Shown here: positions 1 to 8,503 of the stretch, piece after piece
Layout of the letters: every line of letters starts with the position of its first letter
Numbering within the stretch: the stretch's first letter is position 1
Assembly (NCBI GenBank): GCA_002179805.1
Contig: NAVB01000971.1
Location: 1 to 11,586, forward strand
Length of the DNA: 11,586 nucleotides
Source: Acanthamoeba lenticulata
Taxonomy: Eukaryota > Discosea > Longamoebia > Acanthamoebidae
Reading direction: 5' to 3'
Notes under the pieces: generated by a model
Told to the model about the DNA's origin: nothing
What the model saw: only the letters and a program-made list of their open reading frames with translations
The model's database searches: none
Position numbers and translations under genes: made by a program

Positions 1-3000
1 AGTCCTCGGGCAGAATCACCTGCTCCATCTTGACCTTGGGATAATAACTGCAATAGTAATTGATAAAATATTAATAAAACTTTTAAAAAGATTTATCTTT
101 TCTCGAAATAATAAATTGTAAAAATCAAAGAAGATCTGTACCTGTGTGAGCCCTCAACAAGCTCGCTGAACTCGGTGTCGAGGCCGACGATGAAGTCGAG
201 CATGCGACGGTCGAGCTCGACCTTGACGTTCATGAGGTCGCCCCACCGTTCCGACAGTTGAATGATGCCTTCCTTGACGAGCGTGCCCGCCGTGTAGAAG
301 TAGGGCCTGGCCTTGATCTCCTCCTGGAAGCCCTTGCAAAAGAGCTGGAGGAGGCCGCCCACGGTGAAGCCGCTGTGGCGCTGGCCCGTGGCAAAGTCGT
401 AGTTGAGGTTGCTGATGTCCTGCGAGATGACGCCGCCGACGAGCGTGAGCAGAACGACCTTCTCGAAATCGTCCAGCTTGCACGCCAGCGCCAGTCGCTC
501 GAGCCGCGGAAGCCAGTCCGTCTGCTTCGTCAGCTCCATCCTCTTCTGGCACTTGGCCTGTGATTGGTCCAGGGGAGGGAGAAAAAAAAAGAGTTGAAAA
601 ATGATTCAACAATTCAAAAAGAAAGTAACAAATACAAAGAATAAATGCAATGACGCACCTTGAGCATGCGCTCCTTAGCACGGAACTCGCGGACCTTGGT
701 CTCGAGCTGCTGGTCCGTTCCGTAGTCAAAGCCGTACATGTCCTGCGTCTTGGCCGTCATCCGCTTGATCTATGGAGATCATCGGAACACATCGAAAGGT
801 CAGCCGTCGTTTGTGTTCTCTCAACAATGCGGGAACGGAAGAGCCCACCTTGAGCTTGGTGGTGATCCACTTGATCTGGTCGGACAGGAACTCGATGTCG
901 GTCTTGTAGGGCACGAGGGCCTGGAGGTTGTCGTCCTCATCCTCCTCCGCGCCGATCTCCTTGTCGTTATCCAGGAACTCCAGCAGCTGGCCGCTCTGCA
1001 TTCGGACGCGCCACCAACACGATGCGTTGGTCATGGCAATAACGTGGAAAAAGGTCAGGACGACGGGCGCACCTTGGCGGTGGTCGCGGCGTCGCCGGCG
1101 GCCAGCGGCATCGTGGTTGCCGATGTCAACGGCATTCCTGTGTGTACCGACCATGACCACAACACAAAACGAAATAAATACGATGAAATTCAAGAAAGCT
1201 GCAAATTCTGAATAATAAAATAATAAAATAATAAACATAAAAGGAATAAAGTTGTTGTGGCTTACCACCGGCTTCGATTTGGCGCTGGAGGCGCACAAAG
1301 TCATAGACATCACCGGCAGGCGGCTTAGCGGCCGGGACGGCGTCGGAAGCGTCCGGAGCGGCAGGAGCAGGCGCAGCGACAGGAGCAGGAGCAGAGTCGG
1401 CGGCCGGGGTGTCAGCCTTACTCGGCTCGGTCACATCATTCTTTTGCTTGTGCTCGCTCTCGTCGCCCTTCGTCAGCTGCTCGCCGAGCTCCTGCAGCCG
1501 AGCCTGGGCCTCCTCGCTGATGCCTGGCGGAGCCGGCGCCTGCTGTGTCGCCTGCTGCTGCTGCTGCTGCTGCTCCTCCTCCTCGAGCACGACCTCGGCG
1601 AGCTTGGTCTTGTCGATCTTGAGCAGCTCGGCCTGGGTCAGCTCGGAGCCGGTCACCACAGCGATGGTCTCCTGCAAATGTGTTGCGCCCTGCAGGTCAG
1701 CACGAGCGCAGAGGGAGAAGGAGAGGGAAACGCCGCACGTGAGGAATATCAATGTAGTCGTTCTGCATGGGGTTGATCTTGTCGACCACGAAGAGGCCTT
1801 GGGTAAGATAGGGACGCGCAGACTTGAGGAACGCGATGCCTGTGGTGGCCACCACACGCGACGTGAGACAAGCCCGTGATGACGATGATGATGATGATGA
1901 CGATGATGATGATGATGGTGGTGACGGTAGTGGTGATGGTGGGCGAGGGCGACCGCACCTTCGTTTACGGTCATGCTGGAATAGCGCAGCAGTGCGTCGA
2001 AGCTGTAGTGCGTCCTGCGGCCGCCAGCTGTAGTCACATACGGCAACGCCAGCGGTGGTGAGTCCTGGCAAAGCTCTTGCTTTGGGAGGCGAGGGACAGT
2101 ACTGATACCAAAACGACCCATGAACGGGTTGTTGACGGGAAGCTTGACATTACCCGACCTCGAGAACTCCTGGCCTGCACGCAATCATCCGTTATTGCTT
2201 GTTTGTAATATTATTGTCATTCTTATTTTGTTTGATGGCGATGGTGGCTGGCCCGTACCAACGGCTTGGATGATGATGAAGTTGATGGCGTCCCTCTCCT
2301 TGTCGGTGAGGTTGAACTTGACGCCCAAGCGAACAAGGCGCGGGAGCAGCGGCCGCTGGCGTGGCTGGGCACCGCCGGCGGGGGCGGACGTCGATGCCGG
2401 CTCATGGTGGCGCAGCTTGGCCGCAATGCCCAGCTCGAAGTTCTTCTTGATCTCGCTCAGCACCTGCGTGTACTGCTGGCAGGCTGCACGAACGGCCAAC
2501 CGATTTCCAATTCAACAACACGCCATCGTGGTGCCATCACCCTCAAGATGAGCGGAATTCGTACCCTCTGTATCGATTTGGTTCTTCTTGTAGAAGCTCA
2601 GCTGCCGGGAGTGTGGTGCTCGTCAGGAAAAAGAACGAAAAAAATAAACCTCTTCAGTGAACAAGCTAGGGTGGTACCTCCTGCGTGATTTGGAGATCCT
2701 CGAGGCCGATGAGCGTCTTCTTGAGCACCAGTACCACCTCTTGGTCGTGCAAGTATTCCTGCCACCGGCCGCCAGCGTCAGTGATGTAAATGGATTTTGG
2801 TTGAGAAATTCAACGTTAGGAGACAAGTGAAGTGAAAGAGCAAGTTGAGTGCACTGGCATGGGGAGGTACCAGGTCGCTGGCGTAGGGTGTGCCCACGTT
2901 TTGTTGGCATAGCCGGTCAACGACAGACGGGCTGAGCAGACGGTCGAGGCGCGGGTTGGCGGTGAACTGTTGCGCGACCCATTCCTTGCCCTGGTGAGTA

Positions 3001-3029
3001 CACTCTGCCACGTCCTTCGTGCTCTCCAT
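1..3029 (-). CDS. AAA-type ATPase, N-terminal part with two winged-helix-like domains (partial, multi-exon)
   Basis: Exons, 5' to 3' on the minus strand: 3029-2871, 2758-2678, 2601-2565, 2483-2259, 2174-2109, 2027-1959, 1839-1739, 1671-1266, 1137-1073, 995-849, 769-659, 557-142, 47-1. All phases agree and give about 643 residues before the window edge. Residues ~500-625 (LDDFEKVVLLTLVGG ... ARPYFYTAGTLVKEGII ... LDRRMLDFIVG) have the pattern of the winged-helix region found before AAA+ cores in one ATPase family. The last visible residues (KVKMEQVILPED) resemble the pre-core segment of that family, so Walker motifs are expected beyond base 1. Residues ~145-265 look like a second copy of the same domain. 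A linker with EEEE, seven Gln and many Ala/Pro joins the two. The start is uncertain: ATG at 3029 has G at -3 and +4, but a 10-nt first exon (3172-3163) spliced to 3037 would also be in frame. Segment 2028-2108 (81 nt, no stop) could be exon instead of intron, and acceptor 1690 could replace 1672. Function as an ATPase is inferred, since the catalytic part is not seen. Confidence 0.65.
1552..1584 (-). repeat. CAG/GAG coding microsatellite (Gln7-Glu4 tract)
   Basis: Seven CTG units (1552-1572) followed by four CTC units on the plus strand read on the minus strand as four Glu then seven Gln. They lie in the low-complexity linker of the AAA-type ATPase gene, followed by an Ala/Pro-rich stretch. 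This is a length-variable tract of the kind common in amoebozoan proteins. Confidence 0.85.
1878..1941. repeat. GAT/GAC trinucleotide microsatellite inside an intron
   Basis: Near-perfect GAT units with GAC interruptions run from 1878 to about 1916 and decay into GGT/GAT-like units to 1941. The tract lies inside the inferred intron 1840-1958 of the minus-strand ATPase gene, so it is not expected to be translated. On the plus strand it makes an Asp-run reading frame that has no other support. Confidence 0.85.
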
Positions 3030-3371
3030 CTCCTTGTCTAGCACGAAAAAGACGTCAGCGGGACTCTTCTCTTCAAAAGAAAACGTCTTCAGAAAATATC
3101 AAATATTAAATCAAAATAGTTCTCATTTCCTCTTTGTTTTCTTCCTCTGGTTTCGGCAACACTGGGTGCCATGGCAGGACCGTCACCGCCTAGGACGCGA
3201 GGACACCGTTGCTCGAGGTGTTTCTGCGATCGTGCCTAGTTCGGAACTACAAAACAGTTGCGTTTGGCCTACAGCACTCATTCAAAACCTGCCCGCAACA
3301 CCAACACTTGTACCACCATTCGCTCCGCCACAGCGACGAACCACCAGCGACCAGCCGACATCATCAACACC
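3030..3371. promoter_or_regulatory. Divergent 5' region between the AAA-type gene and the BTB-like locus
   Basis: The two flanking transcription units point away from this stretch, so both promoters and 5' UTRs should lie here. It includes an AT-rich part (about 3075-3145) that could be a first intron of the minus-strand gene (3162 down to 3038, acceptor TAG at 3040-3038). An ATG in a good context (GCCATGG, minus strand, 3172-3170) sits at its upstream edge. The CA-rich stretch 3290-3371 before the plus-strand ATG resembles a short 5' UTR. No clear TATA box was identified. Confidence 0.4.
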
Positions 3372-3764
3372 ATGTCGTCACGTTCTTCGTCGTCCTGGTC
3401 GCTGAGCTCTCCTTCGTCCTCGCCCTCCTCCACCAGACGCCACTCGTGCAGTGTAGAGACTCTGCAGGTCGGTGGCAACCACTACACTGTGCAGCTTGGC
3501 ACTTTGTTGTCGCATATGCATGACCTTGACCAGACCCACCCGACATCAGGCCGCCTCTCCTCAGGCCTCCAGATTGTCCTTATGTTTGACTAGTGTCCTT
3601 GTCCCTTATACACCTTTACGTATCGCAGCAAACAACTCCTCACTTTCTTTTATTGTTGCCCCAAGGACTGTCCCATCAACCAAGCTGGGGACTCCATGAA
3701 CGGGAGAGAGCTACGCACGTCCAGGATCGTCGTCCCATCTACTTGCCGCAAGGCCACCATTGGT
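3372..3764 (+). pseudogene. KCTD/Kv-T1-type BTB domain remnant, probably broken
   Basis: From ATG 3372 a 73-residue frame ends at TAG 3591-3593. After a Ser-rich start it reads ETLQVGGNHYTVQLGTLLS, close to the opening strand-turn-strand of T1-type BTB domains (V-x-L-N-V-G-G-x-x-F/Y-x-T-x-x-x-T-L). In the family the next conserved pieces are a (P/G)DS-M-L stretch and a G-x-(Y/I)-F-I-D-R-D-x-x-x-F stretch. Similar but imperfect pieces occur downstream in order: AGDSMNGREL (about 3684-3713) and DRRPIYLPQGHHW (about 3724-3762). They lie in different frames from each other, and a stop separates them from the first piece. Position 3763 begins a good GTGAGC donor. I could not build an uninterrupted spliced reading frame, so a decayed gene is the favoured reading; a real gene with an unrecognised intron plus a sequence error is the alternative. 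BTB/T1 proteins mostly act as oligomeric adaptors, often for cullin-3 ubiquitin ligases. Confidence 0.4.
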
Positions 3765-3900
3765 GAGCAAGTTGGACAAAAAAAAGTCAGCAAAGGTCAT
3801 ACAAAAAGTCGCAAACTCTTTTTTTCCCAGAAGCGACGTGGGCCCTTGTTCAGTAAACGAATGAAGTGGAACGAGAGGATTGGAAAGCGCCGGCAATAAA
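3765..3900 (+). other. Possible intron, terminal exon and polyadenylation signal of the BTB-like locus
   Basis: GTGAGC at 3763 and a T-rich tract followed by CAG near 3827-3830 make a plausible intron of about 68 nt. The following stretch is short, basic and ends near TAA 3897-3899. AATAAA at 3895-3900 could be the locus's poly(A) signal. No reading phase connects cleanly to the BTB-like segment upstream, so the exon assignment is weak. Stretch 3594-3683, between the two BTB-like pieces, holds nothing else I recognise. Confidence 0.3.
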
Positions 3901-4005
3901 TAGGCAAGTAAGGAAGTTGTCTCTTGGGTAAGCACCCAACAGAGCTCATCACAGGCAACCCACCTCAGTCGAGTGTTACTCATTAGTCCAAAGGACAAGC
4001 CAACT
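3901..4005 (+). promoter_or_regulatory. Short 5' flank of the PhyH-like gene
   Basis: Only about 105 bases separate the AATAAA of the upstream locus from the first ATG of the PhyH-like gene. The stretch has no clear TATA box; it should contain the 5' UTR and core promoter, or the promoter may reach back into the decayed BTB-like locus. A GTG at 3973 is in frame with the CDS but is not needed as a start. Confidence 0.3.
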
Positions 4006-5518
4006 ATGCAAGCAAGCAGTTCGAGAAACACAAGTGAAGGGGGCGAAGAGCCCACGGTTACACCCTACGCACCACCACGCTTTGCTGTTGACGACCCGGC
4101 TGGATACGCTTTCCTAGAGGCGCATGGCTACGTCGTCTTCAAGGACGTTGTCGCCCAAGAAAAGGTAAACAGTTCTATCTTTTTATACAGTCTGTTGTTG
4201 CTGAGTGGCGCAAATCCGCAGTTGGAGGAAGGCCGTGCGTTGGCATGGGACTGGCTGGAGAAGCTGTCCAGCGCCAGCATCAAGCGTGAAGATCCATCAA
4301 CTTGGGACCACAGTTCGAGCTCTTCCGCCCCTTTCAAAAGTGGTTCCGCTCATTCGTTCACCCCAACACAGACTGGCCCGATCGCTTCGGGAATGGCATC
4401 ATCGTGGCGGACGCCGTGGGCCACAGTCCCTTCCTGTGGTACAACCGCATGCTCCCCAGTGTGCAGAAGATCTACAGCACCATCTGGCAGACTCCCGATG
4501 TGCGTCCCCCTGTCTGTATTCGTCTCCTGCTCTTATCCTCACCTGAAGTGTGTGCGTCCAGCTGGCAACAAGCTTCGATGGCTTCTGCTTGTTCAGGCCG
4601 GCCGAGTACAACCCCAAGTGGCTTACGAAGTCTGGCTGGTTCCATCTCGATCAGGACGGAGCCACAAAGCCCAACAAAATCTGTGTGCAGGGCTTTGTGA
4701 ACTACTACGACAGCGGCGAGGTAAGTGCCTTCAAGATTCATTTTTTCCCTTGATGATGAACTCACGAGTGTAATTGGCTGGGGCTCAGACCGATGGTGGC
4801 GTCGTAGTAGTACCGGACTCTCACCTCGTGTTCCAGGACATCTTCCGCAACCACCCGCATCTCGGTGGCAAGGGCGACTTTGTTCGCCTCACCAAGTTCG
4901 GCCCCGTACGTCGGCCTACCTGCTTCTTGCAGACTTCACACCTCGATGCTCACGCTGCGCAACCAGGACTCGCCATGGCAGAAGGAGATCAAGCAGGCCG
5001 GCCTGAGTCCGATCAAGGTGTGCGCCAAGGCGGGCGACATGATCCTGTGGGACAGCCGCGTGATCCACTGCAACGGACCTCCCACCACGGTATGCGTTTC
5101 TCTCTGGACATCAAACGCCAGTACAGAACTGTTGAACTCACAGTCGGTTGGTTGGTTGCGTAGATGCGTCCTCTGCCCACGGACGGCTCGTTGCTTCCCC
5201 CGAGGCGCCTGGTGGCCTACGTGTGCATGACCCCTCTCTCGCGCCTTTCGCCCGACATCATCAACCAGCGCCAGGATGCCTTCCGTGCTGGCCACACTTC
5301 AAGCCACTGGCCGGAAGAGATCAGAATTAGCGGTGCGTCCTCATCGTCATCATTCCCCTCTTGTAGAGCCTCCTTGCTGAGCTCCCTCTTGTTGCCCCGC
5401 TACATCAGGACGTACCAACTCCTCGAGCTGGCGCTACAAGCCGCCCAAGCTGCCCGCCGAAGGCCGCAAGCTCATCCCTCTCGATGGTGAAGGCGAGGAG
5501 GAAGAGAAGCGCGAATGA
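4006..5518 (+). CDS. Phytanoyl-CoA dioxygenase (PhyH) family Fe(II)/2-oxoglutarate oxygenase
   Basis: Exons: 4006-4164, 4222-4499, 4562-4720, 4789-4905, 4967-5089, 5164-5332, 5409-5518 (TGA 5516-5518). Allowing one missing base in exon 2 this encodes about 371 residues, normal for PhyH proteins. The family hydroxylates small substrates or acyl-CoAs using Fe(II), O2 and 2-oxoglutarate. Visible hallmarks: GYVVFKDVV near the N-terminus, DPSTW, a hydrophobic GHSPFLWYNR block, SFDGF, the iron-binding H-x-D in WFHLDQD (His~174, Asp~176), VVVPDSH, the distal His in WDSRVIHCN (~272), and RR (~293-294) before LVAY as the likely 2-oxoglutarate-binding Arg. All catalytic residues are present, so an active enzyme is likely; the substrate is unknown. 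Exon 2 is 278 nt, and the frame before TGG 4303-4305 does not match the frame after it: one extra G in the GGG run 4304-4306 restores continuity. Intron 4906-4966 (61 nt) is chosen over a 27-nt alternative ending at 4932 because only the former keeps phase. Confidence 0.85.
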
Positions 5519-5565
5519 TGCTCATCCAGCCCTTTCGGCGCAACCTGATTGTCGCTCTCTTCTCC

Positions 5566-5571
5566 AATAAA
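5566..5571 (+). terminator. Poly(A) signal of the PhyH-like gene
   Basis: AATAAA lies 48 bases after the PhyH-like stop codon, the expected distance for a polyadenylation hexamer. Confidence 0.7.
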
Positions 5572-5598
5572 GAGTTGATGTTCGTGTAAGGAGGTGGT

Positions 5599-5604
5599 TT
5601 TATT
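5599..5604 (-). terminator. Poly(A) signal of the secreted-protein gene
   Basis: TTTATT on the plus strand reads AATAAA on the minus strand, 67 bases past the stop codon of the convergent gene. It sits only about 28 bases from the opposing PhyH signal. Confidence 0.65.
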
Positions 5605-5670
5605 TTGTACAGCTCGCGAGCACTTCACGAAAGAATGGCTAGAGGAAGGAGAAGAGGATGTAAGAGGTTC

Positions 5671-7023
5671 CTAGAAGGCGGCCTGCGGCGTCTGGTTCTC
5701 TTCCTCCTGCTGCTGGGGTACGGTTTGCAGCAAGTGGATCGTGCGCATGATGTCTGGCATAGTCGTGTTGGCCAGGATCGAGGGTGCCACAGCCACCTCG
5801 TTCATGTGGACGTCGCCATCCGCTTCGTCGTCTGCCTCGAGGGAATGATACGACATGACCACGTTCTTGCCGTCGGCTCCGCGAGTGACCACGGCCTGCC
5901 AGGCTGAAGTGCGGCCGCTTGCTGGGGAGCGAAGAGTGAGCGGCAGCAGGATCGCCTGAACGGCCTCGGCCTTGGCCTCGATGACGCGACGCAGAGCGAT
6001 CTGTTGACCCTCGTGGCCTCCTTGAACGGCGTCATTGAAGGCGTCCACAAAGCTGCGGAGCAAGTTGGGCGGGGACACAACGAAGGGCTTGGCCACCAAC
6101 TGCGAATCGCTGTGCTGGTGGCGCTGAGCCAGATCGGTCGAAGACGAGACCTGAACGAGCTCGACCACGTTGGGCGACCTTCGCTTCACCTTGGCGCGCT
6201 GGCCCGTGGCTGACCACAGGCGGAACTTCTGCCCGTTGTTGGTCAGCTTGAGCTCGAGCTCGGGCACATCCATCGACGGCTGTGTCGTAGTAGAGGAGGA
6301 GGATGTGGCGTTCTCGTTCATGAGGGCCAACATCTTCCAGTTGTGCTGCACGTCAAAGGACGACCTGAGGCGGATCTCGTGAATGCCGCTCAAGCCCAGG
6401 CGGACGCCCGGCCCGACCTTGATGACCCTCATGGAGCCGGCGTCGACTTGATGCGGCAGGTGCAGGACGGGATCAAAGAGCTGCTGACCGAGGTGCAGCA
6501 CCAGCGGGCCTTCGAGCTCGATTTCTGGAAAAGGCGGAACGTCCTGGGGTTGTGGAAGGGCCGGCAGAAGGCTGGTGCTGGTGGCCGAACCGGCAGAAGG
6601 GCTTGATGATGGGATGGACCACAGAGGGGCAAGCGAGTTGATCGGGTAGAGTTGTCGGAATCCGGTGTGGTGCGTGAGGGTGTGCGAGGCGCCGTTGGAG
6701 CGCTGATCGACGTGGCCGACCTCTACCTCACCGGCGAACGCAAGAGCGCGACCGACACGCACGCCCTCAAAGTCCAGAGCGTCAAGCACGTAGTGCTGAT
6801 CTCGCTTGGCATGATGAGCATTGATGGCCTTGACAGCGTCTTGGGCGGCGTCGTTAACCGTCTCGCTCCACTCGCTGTAGCGGCTAGTGTCCACCTGGAG
6901 GAAAGAGTGTGGCATATAGCGGTGGGACGTCGGCACACGGCCGTGCGTGCTCAACGGGACAGCGGCCAGAGTAGACGCAAAAAGAACAAGCAAAAGAAGA
7001 GTATTGAGGCTCTGTGATGTCAT
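5671..7023 (-). CDS. Predicted secreted protein, unknown function, cysteine-free (450 aa)
   Basis: A single uninterrupted frame from ATG 7023-7021 to TAG 5673-5671. The first ~20 residues (MTSQSLNTLLLLVLFASTLA followed by A) form a classical signal peptide, so the product should enter the secretory pathway. No further membrane segment is seen. There is no cysteine in the whole protein. Three N-glycosylation sequons occur (NAT, NTT, NQT). Residues ~55-105 (DAAQDAVKAINAHHAKRDQHYVLDAL, then a strand-rich EG..VGRALAFAGEVEV part) and residues ~340-410 (FVDAFNDAV ... RRVIEAKAEAVQAILLPLTL ... WQAVVTRGADG) each recall a helix followed by beta strands, as in cystatin-like folds; this is only a visual impression. 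The C-terminus is Gln/Glu-rich. It is the only long gene here without introns. An in-frame upstream ATG at 7140 would add a second hydrophobic leader, but 7023 gives a cleaner signal peptide. I do not recognise the family. Confidence 0.7.
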   Translation of the reverse strand: MTSQSLNTLLLLVLFASTLAAVPLSTHGRVPTSHRYMPHSFLQVDTSRYSEWSETVNDAAQDAVKAINAHHAKRDQHYVLDALDFEGVRVGRALAFAGEVEVGHVDQRSNGASHTLTHHTGFRQLYPINSLAPLWSIPSSSPSAGSATSTSLLPALPQPQDVPPFPEIELEGPLVLHLGQQLFDPVLHLPHQVDAGSMRVIKVGPGVRLGLSGIHEIRLRSSFDVQHNWKMLALMNENATSSSSTTTQPSMDVPELELKLTNNGQKFRLWSATGQRAKVKRRSPNVVELVQVSSSTDLAQRHQHSDSQLVAKPFVVSPPNLLRSFVDAFNDAVQGGHEGQQIALRRVIEAKAEAVQAILLPLTLRSPASGRTSAWQAVVTRGADGKNVVMSYHSLEADDEADGDVHMNEVAVAPSILANTTMPDIMRTIHLLQTVPQQQEEENQTPQAAF

Positions 7024-8285
<1,262 letters not shown>

Positions 8286-8301
8286 GAGCACTAGGAAGTT
8301 G

Positions 8302-8307
8302 AATAAA
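8302..8307 (+). terminator. Poly(A) signal of polyubiquitin
   Basis: AATAAA lies 17 bases after the polyubiquitin stop codon, giving a very short 3' UTR. Confidence 0.7.
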
Positions 8308-8503
8308 TTCGCAACACTGTTTCTTCTACTCGCGTCTGCTCTTTGCTTTGTGTTTGGTTTCCTTTTTCCGGCTCACCCGTCGACGGTTGGTGAGGCTTGG
8401 TTAGGGCAAGACGTTGCACGCGACCTTGCAACTCGCCTAAAGCCCACCCGAGGCCGTTGCCGGTCTCTAACGATTCATAAACGACACAGGGAAGAAGAAT
8501 AAG
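8308..8503 (+). promoter_or_regulatory. Intergenic stretch between polyubiquitin and RhoGEF
   Basis: About 196 bases contain the ubiquitin cleavage/termination region and the promoter plus 5' UTR of the tandemly oriented RhoGEF gene. T-rich sequence follows the poly(A) signal (8315-8370). No TATA box was identified. A purine-rich stretch (8490-8503) precedes the RhoGEF ATG. Confidence 0.4.

Noticed and set aside
1252..1776. 174-residue Leu/Arg-rich frame on the plus strand
   Set aside because: It lies opposite the AAA-type linker exon, and its Leu run is the complement of the Gln/Glu tract.
1876..2061. Asp- or Met-rich plus-strand frames over the GAT repeat
   Set aside because: They are readings of a microsatellite within an intron of the opposite-strand gene.
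3711..4055. 114-residue minus-strand frame with hydrophobic stretches
   Set aside because: It overlaps the PhyH first exon and the BTB-like locus on the other strand, has low-complexity hydrophobic content, and has no start context or family motif.
4906..4932. 27-nt intron in the PhyH-like gene ending at the first CAG
   Set aside because: It is too short and puts the next exon out of frame; the CAG at 4964-4966 gives a 61-nt intron and a continuous PhyH sequence.
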